From NCBI GenBank assembly GCA_001986395.2, contig MQVO02000080.1:1-52250 (forward strand): DNA of 52,250 nucleotides, read 5' to 3'. A program made the position numbers and the translations under genes. Below are positions 1-11,800 of this stretch, in pieces (within the stretch, counting starts at the first letter, position 1; every line of letters begins with the position of its first letter). This stretch comes from Irpex lacteus. Its lineage: Eukaryota > Basidiomycota > Agaricomycetes > Polyporales > Irpicaceae. The notes under the pieces were generated by a model. It was not told where the DNA came from. It did not search any database and was given only the letters and a program-made list of their open reading frames with translations.

Positions 1-2277
1 GAAGCAGGTCTGGCACGAACATGCTGTAGAAGTTCGCACCAAACTGTTGCAACCGCTCAGAAAAGGCGTTCTATATCAATCAAGCCATGGTTGAGTGATG
101 CTAGCGAACAAGAACCTGTGATGTTTACTCACACGCGTGGGAACCCATGAAAGTGGCCCTAATACTGTTTCGACCGCTTTGCTTCGGATCTTCATGCCTT
201 TTGAATAGATCCATGTACGGCAGAGAGGGTGGACCTCCTAGAATCACTATCAAGTCGTTGCTTCTGCATGCGACGCCGCATGTCGAGTTTCGTACCCAGC
301 CCCGAGATGTCACATTTCCGAATCAGACACCTTGGACACGGTGTCTCAGCAAGGAACTTGAGCGTAGCAAGAAGAACTCTAGTTGTGGTGGTGGCTGATT
401 AGAAAAACGTTCATCATAGTATTCAGTAAGTCCTTACTTTTCAGGATAGTCCGCCGAATATGTGAATATGGGGAAAGACCCGTCGTGTGATGCCATCAGC
501 GAATTTGACCAGCATCCCGTGCTCGTATGCATGTAGGAAATCCTTATCAAGTAGCAAACGCCAAACCGCATGCATAAGCTCTCGCTTACAATGAGTCAAG
601 AGATCAGCGGAGGGCGCATTGCCAAAACAGCGAACGGAACCAGTCCGCAAACCGCCTGGTAACTGTAGCATTGAATTGAGCTATAATTTGTTGATTCGAT
701 ATGGATCTGTGCTCACCGAGGGCAAGTATGCAATGTGATGAGCAGCAAATTCCGACGGCTTCCACGGCTGTACTTCGACTGATTACCAAAGTACAGGTAA
801 GCGGCCAGAGGGATGCACTACCGAACGACGCCAGATGTGTTGAATCTGACCACAGCATCATAGCGCGATCACGTTCTCTATTGTAGGTGTAGGTGGTTCG
901 AAAGAAGCTGTAGGGCAAGCCGTAGTGGTGGTGTGGCGTATCTGGCGCACAAGTTGGGGCCTTTGCAAAGCGTGCGTTGATCCGTTCGTACTCCTCGATC
1001 ATAGCGTCTGAGTTGTAAAGCTCACTATACACGCGCTCAGGTGGTTCATCAGGTGTGCTTGATTCTGTTGGCTCGCTGGCAGTGGTGGTCGAAGAGGATT
1101 GAGGCGGGGCTGGAGGATGCGCATACAATTTGAAAGGGATCAGATGATATGTAAGTGCCGAGGGGCTCTGAAATGTTGTACGGATGATGTCGACGAAGTG
1201 AGCGATGGAAGACGCCTGGAACTTCGAATTCCGGGAGTTTGTTCCTCCACGCAGGCACGAGAGACATCTTCGCATGGGATACGTAGACGCACCGTTGTCT
1301 CATGCCATCCGTCATTCATCCGAAAAGGACCCTCGGAAGTGACCACGTCCTCCCATTCATCAACGCGTCGTGCCTCTCGAGTAGCAGAAAATTGACGCAG
1401 CTCATCGACTGAGAAATCCTCTGCGCAAAGTACGTCCTGAACTAGACGATCCAATTCTCCGAGTGACTTCATACTGGAGCCCGAGTAGAACCAGGCCATG
1501 AGACGGAAGGTGGTGGCATTGAGGAAGGGTGCGAAGAACTTATCGGAAACTTGCGTCACGGAGGACCGTCCGAAGCACGCCCACCAAGGCTGAGGTGCTG
1601 GCCGTGCTACCGCAAACGTTGATGCGTCGCAGAAGTCGTCAAGTCCGAGATCAGCCTCTGGATCTCGTGTAGGGATTGTTAGGTAGGATCGGAATAATCC
1701 GAAACCATTTGTTGGAGTTGGGATGTATGTATCAAAGTGGCTTGTGGGTGAAGAGGGCATTAGGGAACCTATAGAATCCAGCTCTAAATTTGCAGTCTCA
1801 GGCAAGGCATCGCTAGGAGAAGATTGGGAGGGTGGTGGTATTGGTGTGAGGATCAGTGCTCGAAGAGGCTGAGGGAGCAAGCCATGGGGGTTGAAGTCTT
1901 TGAACGCCTTGGGAACCCTTCGGATACGAGGAAATCGCCCAGTAGGTGCAGGAAGTACTGGTGGCTGAATCTGGTATGAGTCATAATGAGAAATTTGCTG
2001 AGCATGTAATATTCATACTCACCTGGAGACGATCCGAGTCGTGTACAGAGGCAGGTAGAAACGAAGCCTCTGCTTCAGCCTCTCGCAGTCGCCGTCGCTC
2101 CTCTTCCGCATGCTGATTAGCAAGAGCTTTTGCAGCAGTCTCCTCCTTCTCAGCAGCCAATTTGCGCTTTGAAGCTGCGATGGCATTTGCAAAGCCCTCC
2201 TTCGGCAAACCGGCATGTATTCTGGTGTCGTTGCAGGCTCTTTTCAGAGGCAAAGCTAGCCGATTTGCAGCCGTCAT
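1..2277 (-). mobile_element. Decayed Plavaka-like (CACTA/EnSpm) transposase, 3' part cut by window edge
   Basis: Reading the minus strand from 2277 leftwards, family-typical segments follow in the expected order. They are a coiled, Lys/Glu-rich N-terminus (2277-2023), RVPKAFKDFNPHGLLPQP (near 1900), NGFGLFRSY (near 1690), WHETTVRLRIP (near 1290), PEFEVPGVFHRS (near 1220), AAYLYFGNQSKY (near 790), EFAAHHIAYLPS (near 740), KRELMHAV and HAYEHGMLVKFADGITRR (near 570-480), TYSADYPEK (near 450), LLATLKFLAETPCPRC (near 340) and FGANFYSMFVPDLL at the left edge. The segments lie in three different frames: shifts occur near 1240, 1205, 780-750 and 465, so no intact protein is possible. Introns still look normal: 1971-2022 (phase 0), one ending near 361, and one near 66-125. 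In the family the product is a DDE-type DNA transposase. Assignment to Plavaka rests on remembered motif order, not a search. The remainder and the terminal inverted repeat on this side lie outside the window. Confidence 0.8.
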
Positions 2278-2588
2278 AACAGGACCACATGCCCAGCAGG
2301 AAAAAGAGCCAAAAGAAATGTAAAATCATCTTGAATAATACATTGTCAATGGTGGTGGCGGTTCAAGCGTAAAACGCCACTATCGCGCCTAGTAGGTAGC
2401 TATCTGGCGTGACCGTGACCATATAACAGCTGATAGTTATAAATCTATAGAAGTCGTGACAGTATGTGACTATTGCCTCTATACTTTGTTGTGACAATCT
2501 AATGCAATGTTTCTTAGGCTGTACGTTCAACTCGAAAGTCCCCCTGTATTACTCAGGCTACAGCTATAGCTACGGATACTACAACGGA
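2278..2588. other. Intergenic stretch between transposase relic and the 2589-3568 gene
   Basis: About 310 bases with no coding signal that I could support on either strand. It is moderately AT-rich around 2400-2560. I see no clear terminal inverted repeat of the neighbouring transposon here. Confidence 0.4.
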
Positions 2589-3568
2589 TTACAGCATCCA
2601 ATCTTCAGGGATGTCATCTGTCTCGCCTTTGACAGATGAGGGCACAGTGGTAGGGCTAACAAATAATCTTCGTCGTATAGGCTGCTCGGAGAAACAATAC
2701 ATAGGTAGTGGCCCATCTTTACGAGATTTGGCAAGCCGTTCATTCTGCTTGACACGCAAAGGAGTGATTACCCGGCCTGCTGTAGGCTTGGTGGGTGTGA
2801 TGGGATCATGCCGTGGATATGGTACAAGTAGCAGGCTACGGCGAATGAGCGGTTTGGCGCGTTGTCTTGGCTCAGCCGAGCTACTGCTCTCAGGCATTGG
2901 CGACGCTGGATACGGCATATGGTCAGCTGACAGAGTAAATTGGAATACTTGAAGCTCATACAACGCACTATTAGATGTCGCCGATGTAGGCGAGGGGGCA
3001 GACCCAACTTTGAAGTCCTTTGGTGCTCGGCGGATGAGCCGGAGCCGTTGCCTCTTGGACACCTCCGGCTCTTCAACCTGGACTATGTTGTCATTCGTTG
3101 GAGATGACAGTACTGGGGATAATGTGAGTATTTTGACTTGAACTTATAAGTTGTCCTCGCCTGCTGACCAGTTTGTTCTTTCACAGGCCCTTCCACCTGA
3201 GGTGTTCCCAACAACAGTAGCACCCGGACTATCTATTGGGATGGCATTGGATACCACTGACCGCTCGCTCTGTGGTAAGCTCGTCTTGGCAATCGTATCT
3301 TGATGTGACTGCGCTTCCGGCTGTTGCTGAACTTTGGGAGCAACAGGCTGCAAGGTCTCGTCAAACCGAAGTGTCTACAAAGTGCAGTAAGTACGCAAGT
3401 TGCAGGTTTTGAACATGTTAGCTGACTTACCAGATTGATAGACCTGGCAGCTAGCGCCGCAGGAAATATGAGAACAATAGTGGCATTATCTTGAACGGGA
3501 CATTGTATGCTTTGCGTGCCACGGGCTGCAGCGTCCAAGTAGAAATGGATTGGCGCGGGAGGAGGCAT
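2589..3568 (-). CDS. Hypothetical protein, three exons, Ser/Pro-rich
   Basis: The model joins exons 3568-3431, 3374-3185 and 3112-2589. The introns 3375-3430 (gtaagt...ttgtag) and 3113-3184 (gtgaaa...ccccag) keep frame throughout, giving 283 aa. The chosen start is the ATG at 3568; the frame is open slightly further upstream but only to a non-ATG codon. I do not recognise the family. The N-terminal 45 residues are moderately hydrophobic (around QDNATIVLIFPAALAARSINL). The middle is Gln/Ser-rich. The C-terminal exon is basic and Ser/Pro-rich with Arg clusters (KRQRLRLIRR, IRRRLF) that could act as nuclear localisation signals, and it ends in EDWML. It lies between the transposase relic and the DUF6698 gene, on the relic's strand, so it might be a second gene carried by that transposon. 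This is only a positional inference. The second intron has a weak donor. Confidence 0.45.
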
Positions 3569-3719
3569 GAGCTCGGTGAGAGAGGGGAGAAGTCTGCCGT
3601 GAGCTCGCAAGCTTTGGCCTCACCAAATCTACGTGCGTTGTGATAAGGAGCATGCCGGGCGCTGCTCTATCGTATCGCTTTCGGCCGGTCTAGAGGAGGC
3701 GGCGCATGGTCAATGCCAG

Positions 3720-4155
3720 ACTCAGATTAATTACGCACCTTGTTGAATGTCTCTGAAACACATCTTTCAAGTGAAAAAGTTCTTTTTGTTTCAATGTGCC
3801 TACGCATCAACGGCCGAAATTATGAAAGTGCACCAAAGTCAGTAACCGTCAAAAAAGCGGAAGTATATCTACAGTGATCTTGAGTAGTTTCTAAATATGG
3901 CATGGGCAAGTTGCAAGCGCTCACGCTGCAACGGTCTGAGTTTAAATATCAGTGAGTACGCGTGCCCAAGGCGACATCTGTTGCACGCAAACCACGCTAT
4001 TGACTTATCTCACCATGTTCTCTGTTCCTAGGTCCCGAGCCTCATTCGAAATACCAGGCATCTGCGTGATCTCCAGGCCAGCATAAGAGACGCAGGTTAC
4101 GCACGTAGCAGGAAGGCATTCGGCGGAACACCCCTGCTGTGTCTGGTTCCACTCC
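3720..4155. promoter_or_regulatory. Divergent upstream region of the 2589-3568 and 4156-5754 genes
   Basis: No coding signal on either strand. The two flanking genes diverge from here, so it should hold both promoters. AT-rich patches occur around 3720-3800 and 3890-3960, including a taaatat stretch near 3890. No individual site can be assigned with confidence. Confidence 0.35.
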
Positions 4156-5754
4156 ATGTCCTCTACTCCCGAGAATGGTACACCAGGCTCCGAGTCTCTG
4201 CCTGGAAGTCAGCCTCCTGCAGAGACACGCGTTGGTCAGTTGCTGCGTGAAGCGATAAACACGTGGCAAGCCCGCAAAGATGAGAAAAAGCGCAAACGGT
4301 ATGTTGTCTTGATTCAATTGACAACTGGGACAATGCTAACCAAACGACCCAGCAGCGGCGGAGATGGCACAGATATTGCCAGTGTTCTAGATCGGGCTGC
4401 GCGAACATTTGTTCGTGTTCATCACCCCTTCAAGAGTGTTGTATCAACCTTCAAGGTTGGTATCTCCTGCGATATCAACAACGCTGAAGATCCGACGCGA
4501 CTTTTGACAACCGTCGACCGCCAACTGAACTCCATGTAAGTCGCTTTTTGACACTGTTGAAGTTTCGTTGCAATACCGTACTAACTCTCGACACTATCCG
4601 CAGGACTACCGAAGAACGGCTTGGATACATCGACGCCTTCAAGGTGTTCCTGGAAGGTCAGCCTGGGTTGAAGCAGCTGTTCCTCAGCACCGAGAACATC
4701 GATCCGGGCTTAGTTTATGGGGCAATCAGAGAGGTAAGGTTTCTACTGCGTGATATATGCACAACTACCTGGTGTGATGCTAATCGAGTGACACAGATGG
4801 ACACTACTGCTCGGTCTGCACGATCAGATGATACTGGCAGTCTCAAGAAGGACGGTCTGGGCTATGCGGTTGATATCATATCAAGCGCAAGCCCGGAAAA
4901 CCTCATCTCGATCTTGAAGCGGACCCATAAATCTGCTCGCGGATTCCACAACATTTGGATCGGACAGCTCTTTTGCCCTCATCGCCACTCGGCAATGTAT
5001 GCTGAGAATCCCGAGGGGTACGTACCATAACATCTCTTGTTAATTCTCGCCATCTGACTCATTCCCTAGGACATGCATGCAGCTGCAGGCCGGCTCTCTG
5101 GCGTGCACTGCGGAGAACATGCCAACTTGTCTGTACCCTCAAGGTCAGCCTTACAATCCTGCAAATCGTCTCGACGGGCTCCTGCGCAGCCCACTCTGCG
5201 TCAGGGTGTACAAGCACATCTTTACGGGGCCCGCTTCTGCTGAAGACCTGCCGGAGTCTCTGCGCTCTGGTCGCCGCAAGCAGTGCCAGGCTAGTCTCAT
5301 GGGGCTCGAGCGCACCACGCCACGCACTATCGCGTATGCTGCTGTTCAGGTGAGTACCACAATTTTATAATGGATTTGTACCGTTGCTAATCATTGATTA
5401 GGCTCGCCACATGTTATCTTCGCAGGCCGTCTGGTGTCTCGTGGATGGCAGTTTCAACAACTGCCGCTTCTTCGACAACATCGTAGCTCTCTTCGAGACG
5501 AGTGTCGATGCCGATCCGACTGCCCAGTTGTGGGCCAAGCAGACTCTGGATTGGTGGGATCAGTAAGCACTCCGTTCTCGGTATCATGGCCACACTGGCT
5601 GATGTGAATGAGCAGGCAGATATTCGAGAAGGGCCCCCGCGGCACGGCAGCTATCGGTGCACTGGACCACCCCGGCGTCGACGAAGACGACGATTTTCGG
5701 CAGATGATGGCCCCACGTTTAGTGGCGGGTGGCGGTACTGGAAACGCGCAGTAG
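4156..5754 (+). CDS. DUF6698 family protein, seven exons
   Basis: Exons are 4156-4298, 4353-4535, 4604-4733, 4797-5017, 5070-5349, 5402-5562 and 5616-5754, with introns of 52-68 nt. Every junction keeps frame, giving 418 aa. The diagnostic block is in the C-terminal half: LDGLLRSPLCVRVYKHIFTGP, then a Ser/Gly/Arg segment, then TPRTIAYAAVQARHMLSS and a closing WWDQQIF. This matches the DUF6698 signature known from agaricomycete proteins (GLLRS...YKHIFTSPSS... ...IAYVATQVRFALSS... WWNRQIF). Function is unknown in the family. The N-terminal 50 residues are polar with a KDEKKRKR basic patch. A region at about aa 50-150 (TTEERLGYIDAFKVFLEGQPGLKQ) looks helical. The first intron, 4299-4352, is 54 nt and could be retained without a frameshift; I prefer splicing because it has gtatgt, gctaac and cccag. 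The family expands in many mushroom genomes, often in repeat-rich areas like this one. Confidence 0.82.
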
Positions 5755-5935
5755 TAAATGATGTAGGGATAAACAATGTAGACACTCGAACGGGTACAAT
5801 GATTATATATCTTGATTTGATTTATCTCGATGATGTGCGATGTTCATGCAATCGGGCCCATATGAGATTTATAAATTCCGATATATCCATTTTATGCGAG
5901 AATCTATCAGCTAAAACAGGATTGTACGGCCTGAC

Positions 5936-5980
5936 CAGGTCTGGTACTACATTGAATACATGGATTACCTGCCAGACCTG
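5936..5980. repeat. 9-bp inverted repeat CAGGTCTGG/CCAGACCTG
   Basis: Perfect arms at 5936-5944 and 5972-5980 with a 27-base spacer, about 180 bases past the DUF6698 stop codon. It could fold as a hairpin in the 3' UTR or flank. No function can be inferred from the sequence alone. Confidence 0.5.
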
Positions 5981-7853
5981 AGCTAACGGACAGGTGGACC
6001 CAGGTCGTAAGGAGGATCACCGATTACTCACATGTCAGAGTGTCACCTGGCAGGGGAGCTCAGGTAGCGCAGGTGGGCCAGTACCTGCATAGGTCAGGCT
6101 CCTGCGCTTTTGCTGATGCATCAACCGAGAGACAGCCACGCCGAAGGACAGTGAAAGAGAACGACCTGATTTGAAGGTCATTTTCGACTTTCCGGGGCCG
6201 CGTCTTGCATGGGAGATCCGTGTGCATGGCGAGTGTGCGATGGCGTTGAGACACGCTTGCTGGGAAACGTAAGTGGTCCGGTGTGAGTGCTTTTGCGTGA
6301 GCCTTGAAAGCGCGACATGGACGGAGCGACAGTGACGGTGAGACATGGTCAAGGACGTCGAACCTTCCTCGAGAGCAGACAGGAAAGGTGATGAGACGAG
6401 GTTGGGGGAAGTAGACAGTGAGCGACGGAGAGTATGGCAAGCCACGCTAGATACAGCTGATATGCAGTCGATACGGATAAGTAGGTGACTGATACTTTGA
6501 CAGTACAGAGCGTAAGCGACCGGGTCTCGGATAGAGCGACGGACACTCACGTAGATTCCCTCACTACATCAACTCTGAATCTACCAAGCAAAACCATACA
6601 GCCAGCCATAGCTTTCGTCGAACATTTGAGTGCAGCAGGAGAGGTCGAGGTATGCCGCCTGGTAACGGTAAGACTGCAGTTACGCAGCGCAGGACTCATT
6701 CAGGCTTGGGTAACGCATTTTGTGGCTTGTAGAATGACAAGAAGGTCATAGTACTCGGGAAGCCTTAGCGACGTAGATTCAAGGCGTTATGCATTATGAT
6801 ATATGAACGAGTAAATCGTACGGTGGGACGTCTCAGGCTATCAGAAGTTGGGGAAGGAGAGCTGCAGTAGAAGAGGAACGGCCAGTCCACAGTCGACACA
6901 TTGGTGGCGAATGCACTCACTCTTCCTCATAGCAGATGCATAGAAGACTCGTCGATCCTGCGTAGGTAGGTCGTAGTCGATGGAGGTCGTAGTGATGGTC
7001 GATGAGAGAGGACGTCGGAGTCCGGTCCGAGCGTTCAACGTTCAATTGGTGTCGTACCTCTCGACACGACGTCGACGCGTCTCTCTGCTGACCACCATCG
7101 ACCATCGACCACTTTCGCTCACTACTTTCTCCTATGAGCTTCATTCTGGCGTCTGCCATGGACCGAGTCAAAGGTATGAGTGTGTGCAGCGAGTCATCTC
7201 AACGCGCGAGAACTTACTGGCGGTACACCCATTTCGTTCAGTGAATTCGACGAATTCGACACGAGTGCTGACACCAATCCGCATAGCTGGACTACTTCAT
7301 TGAGAGACGAACTCACATCTGCGTGACCGTGGTCTTGAACGAGCTAAGAGAGCTCGAAAGCTTCTCGACACACCACGCTCTTTTGCCCACTGGTCGCCTC
7401 ATTCACCACGCTCACCACAACTTGGGCTCGTTCTCCTCTCCTCGAAGCACGTCGAGGCCACGCAACGGGTTGACAAGTACACGATGTAGTGGGCGTATGT
7501 GAAGATGAATGAGGTACGACACCAAAGGGAAGAGCATGGTACGTCCATCGAGTTTATGGCACTCGACGTCCACGCTGAGGTCGTTGCCTATCCTCGCATC
7601 GTAATGCATCATCATCCATGTCGAATTGACAACTATAGACCCAGTATGTTGCGCATACCTCACACGTCCCATCGTCGACGCGTCGGCAACTGCTTTGTGC
7701 GTTCCGTTGAGGCCTGTATTCAATTATTCAAGCAATCGTCACTCGACTCCGGCGACGCGTAGGTCGTCGTGTGAAGTGACAACCGGTCGCCTTGAGTTCT
7801 CGATGAAGACGATGGCCGCGAAGGCGACTGAGACGTTGCGACGGCCGCTGACG

Positions 7854-7922
7854 CGAGCTGAGACGTCGGAGACTTGGAGGTCTCAGCTCGTGTGGGACGT
7901 TAGCGGCGGGAAAAGCTAACGT
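7854..7922. repeat. Two adjacent perfect hairpins
   Basis: Hairpin 1 has arms CGAGCTGAGAC (7854-7864) and GTCTCAGCTCG (7880-7890), 11 bp perfect with a 15-base loop. Hairpin 2 has arms ACGTTAGC (7897-7904) and GCTAACGT (7915-7922), 8 bp perfect with a 10-base loop. Only six bases separate them. No open frame of note crosses the pair. Confidence 0.7.
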
Positions 7923-8859
7923 GACTGCGGGTACGTAGCACGATGCTCAGCGGTTGAGGCATCCAGCGAAGAACTGACAACCGATAGCATAGAAGCATGG
8001 TCACTTTGCGTCTTCATAGGTCCGGACACCGCAAACGCGTATCTTTACGCGGGACACTGGTAACAGGGCGACACGAGCCTTACAAGGTATCCTTGGTATG
8101 TCTTCCGTTTCTACCAGTGTTTTCGGTGAACACGAATCTACACGTCCCACGCTGACCGACTTTTATTTTCGTAAAGCGGTCCATTCAGGTTCTCGCGGTT
8201 CGCGTCGCAAGTTCAATAGTGTGTACGCCGCTCGCTACGCTTCCCACAAGTCAAGCCGGGTCCATTGGCGTCGGCAACATCACCTAAGATACAAGCGAGT
8301 GTACGGCTGTGGCCTGTCGCGCGGTTTCGAGTCCGTCAACTCGTCTTGGCGAGCCCCGCGCGGCGACACGTCTCGCGCCCTTTACGATGGCACCTATTCC
8401 CAAAGCGACCGCTATGCAACAACAAACAAATCCTATGCACCACTCGGGCCGCTGTCTAAATTCGAGGGCAGGTGTAACGAGCCAGTACAAGTGCCTAAGA
8501 TGGAGGTCAAGCAGCTCGTGAGTCTCTTGGAAGGCTCGTGCGTGGCATAGGTGTGTTGACTCAGACTCAGTAAGGTATCTCGCAACTGATACACATGTGT
8601 AGGTGTCGGGCTGATTGACATATAATCTGTGAAGCTCAGTTCCGTGAATCCATGAATAACTCTATAAATAGTCCGAGCCTCTTGTCCAGTCTCATACAAG
8701 TACAAAGGTGAAACAGAACACGGAATCAGATATTGGGTAACCGAAGCAGTCTGTCTTTCAGAACACTTTCAGAACATGGGTCTTGACACTCATGACCTCT
8801 ACTCCACAGATTCCACTGCCGGCACTGCTGCCTGTTCCTCATTGTCTCTAGCAACCCCC

Positions 8860-11800
8860 TCATCTGTGAGAGCACTTCCCGCCCCATTCCTTGTGGTAGG
8901 TCTGTAAGTTGTGATCTGTATCAGACTGGTTCGGAATCTTTTTCATAAACCAGTGACTTACCCTTGACCAGATTCTGAACTCTCTTTATGAGGCAACACA
9001 TGACCTGGTGTTGCAGGGGCATCACTTGTAGTAGCCTTAACCTCAAGCTTGTTCACCTCTTCATTTGAGGCCTGTGGGTGATATTAGAAGATGTAAGTGG
9101 TAGGCCACACATGATTCATTACATACACCTGAAATTTGATCATGGGCCTGAGTAGAAACAGATACTGTTGCCTGTGCATTGTGGCCACTTCCGGTGCTTG
9201 GTGTTGTCCCGTCACTGGTTGGCAAGTGAAGTACTTTGGCCACATCCTGCCAAGAATCTGTCAGTCTACCAATGTTCTCAGGCAAATGAGTGCAAGTTGT
9301 ACCTCTGTTTCTGTGACCCCTTCAAGTCCCACACTCCCGTCATCTCCAACTGCCAAGCCCACCAACCCTTCTCTGGTATCATAGATCTCCATAGTCTTGT
9401 CATTTGCAGAGTCCTCCTGACCAGAGTTGCCAATCCCAGTGCCAAGTCTTCCTGATATGTCTGGCTCCATGTCTCCAGATCGGAGTTCAATTCTAGAATG
9501 CTCGTGTTTCTTGCTCTCTTGCTTTCTTTCCTCTAACTCTCGGAGACGATACAGCCATTGGCGCTCTTGTGTGACAATAAACTTGCCAAGAGTTTCTACA
9601 AGGTCATCAGGGAAGATTGAGTTGTTTGCTTGGAAGTATCCTTTCCAAAGTCCATAATCCCAGTCTGCAAATCTCCATTCATAGGCCATGAGATCAAGGC
9701 AAGCATTGACTAGCTTTGTAGCATTACTAGGTTGCTGCTGATCTTCATGACCTTCTGTAGGAGGTGTAGTTTCTTCTCTTCTCTGTTCCGTTAGTCGGCC
9801 AGAAGACAGAGACTGAACATGGGAAATGATAGGAACTAATAGTTCCCTGCACTTTTCTACTCCTGCTGTCTTTGCTTGAAGAAGAAGCAGAAGATAGATT
9901 ATGTGGTAGCAGAGTTTAAGGGATTGAGTGAGATCTGCTGAGCAGCTTTTAAGCTGTTCAGTAATGACTGAGGATAGAAGGCTCAAGTCTTGGGGTTCCA
10001 GTGGTTCTGTGAGGTATAGATAAGTTATTCATAAATCCAATCATTAATCTCAAGAAAGCTTACGAGGAAGGTTGTAGTGAAACTGGACTACATAATGAAT
10101 CATTTCTTGGTCATATTCTCTTTTCCAAGCATTATCCCCAGACATCCAACAAGTGATCACCATATTGGCAGACAGCTTGCTCTTCATAGCAAACACAATG
10201 AGCTGCTGGAAACTCCGCTCAGCATCTTTAGATCGACTCCTTGAAGTATGAACTCTAATCAAACGTGAAGCGCAGGCCAGAATAATCCTCCGCTCCTCCC
10301 ATGTGTCATTGTCTTGCGGATGGAGATATTCAGGTGCAGCTGTGACAACTGTGCATAGATATTGCACACATGCATTTTTGAACTCTTCTGGTGCATCTTC
10401 AGGCCAAGTCCATGAGTTCCAGTCAAAGTCTTCATCAGGTCTCTGCTGCAGCTTGGCAAGCTCTGACTGGATAGTTTCAAAGAACCAAGTGCCATCTGTC
10501 AAAGTGGATTTTGGCTTTGCAAGCTTCCAAATCCTCGTCAAAGCAGTGAGCAGTTTGCTTGCATTTTCCCAAATATCTTTCTTGCCCCTCAATGTTGTGA
10601 GTAATAGAACATCCCGAATCATGGCACTGCCCACTTTATGCTCCTCAAAGCAGCTTCTGATTGATGATAGTGTGTCTGAGGGAAGCTTAGGCTCCTGGTC
10701 AGAAGCAAAGACTGACAACATAAGAGTCAATCCATATATTGAAGTGAATTTGTGCTGTTCTGCTCCTGTTCTGACAGCATGATCAGGTCTGTCATCATAG
10801 GGCTGTATACCACTGGCATGATCTGCAATGATATTGATCATGGCAGTTCTTGCCTGAGGTCTCAGAGAGTCTAGAGGAGCAAAGCCATTGAACGGCCACA
10901 CAGGCAGAACACGCTCAGCTGCAGGAAGTGTTGGTAGACGGTGGGAAAGGACTTCGAGGATAAATGTGACTATCTCCTTGTAGGGAGGTTTGGGGTGAAT
11001 ATACTGAAGGGCCTCTCGAAAGGTTGTCTCCAGCATGTCATCATTGGCCTGGATGGCATCAACAGATTTAAGTATCTCAATATCAGATGAGACTTCCTTG
11101 ACAAGTTCCTGCTCCTTTGGGATGTCCTGCAGTGCTACCATACCCCTGACAAAGTACTTCACATAGCAGAGATACCATGACTCCCAAGAGAGAAGTGGAG
11201 ATGCAATGGACTGCCAGTCTTGCCACCGTGTGGGAATGCTAAGAAGTATGAATGCCAAAGTATTGCAAGCAGCTCCAATGCAGATTGCAACTATGGCCAT
11301 TGCAGCCTGAGCAGCTGCTGCATACATGGCAGAGCATGGAGTGAATTGTGTGATCAACCAGAGCTGATATGTTTCACAGTGGCGTTCATACTCTTCCCAA
11401 CTGTAGACATTCTCATACTGCATGTCAAACCACCTTAAAAACTCTTGTGGGAAATCAAAGTCTGGATTTGACAAATAAGTCCCTTTGAGGAATATCACAT
11501 CCCTCTGTGAGACTATATGCTGAGCCCAACAAGACAGCTTATGATGAAGATGTGATATGGCAGTCTTGAGAAGAGTAGTGCGATAAGGACAGCGGGGGAG
11601 GAAGATGGGAAGAGCAGTGGCTCCAAAGAAGAACAGTGCCCAGCCAACCACCAGGGGGAATGTAGTATGTCCCACACTCTCATGGACAGAGGTAGTGAAG
11701 TAGCAGAGGCCAACAAAAAAGAGGCCAAGCGAGAGCTGAAGTAGGAGTGGGAGACATGCCACAATCTCATACACCATCCATGCTCGGAGCTGAGGCTCAC

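Larger units (their letters stand above)
5755..8859. other. 3.1 kb without a supported gene
   Basis: Open frames here are short, in all six frames, and none shows recognisable motifs or consistent splicing. The longest plausible one, 8098-8550 (+, 150 aa, Ser/Arg-rich, ATG start), has no recognisable domain, and I do not call it a gene. The stretch contains a cluster of CAGGT/ACCTG pentamers (5936-6095), an 11-bp inverted repeat (6994-7004 with 7096-7106), and two adjacent perfect hairpins at 7854-7922. Several GTCGACGCGT-like words recur around 7065, 7672 and 7752. It may be old transposon debris, but I could not match it to a family. Confidence 0.4.

Noticed and set aside
8098..8550. 150-aa plus-strand ORF with ATG
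   Set aside because: No recognisable domain, basic low-information composition, no neighbouring exons; overlapping frames of similar length exist on both strands.
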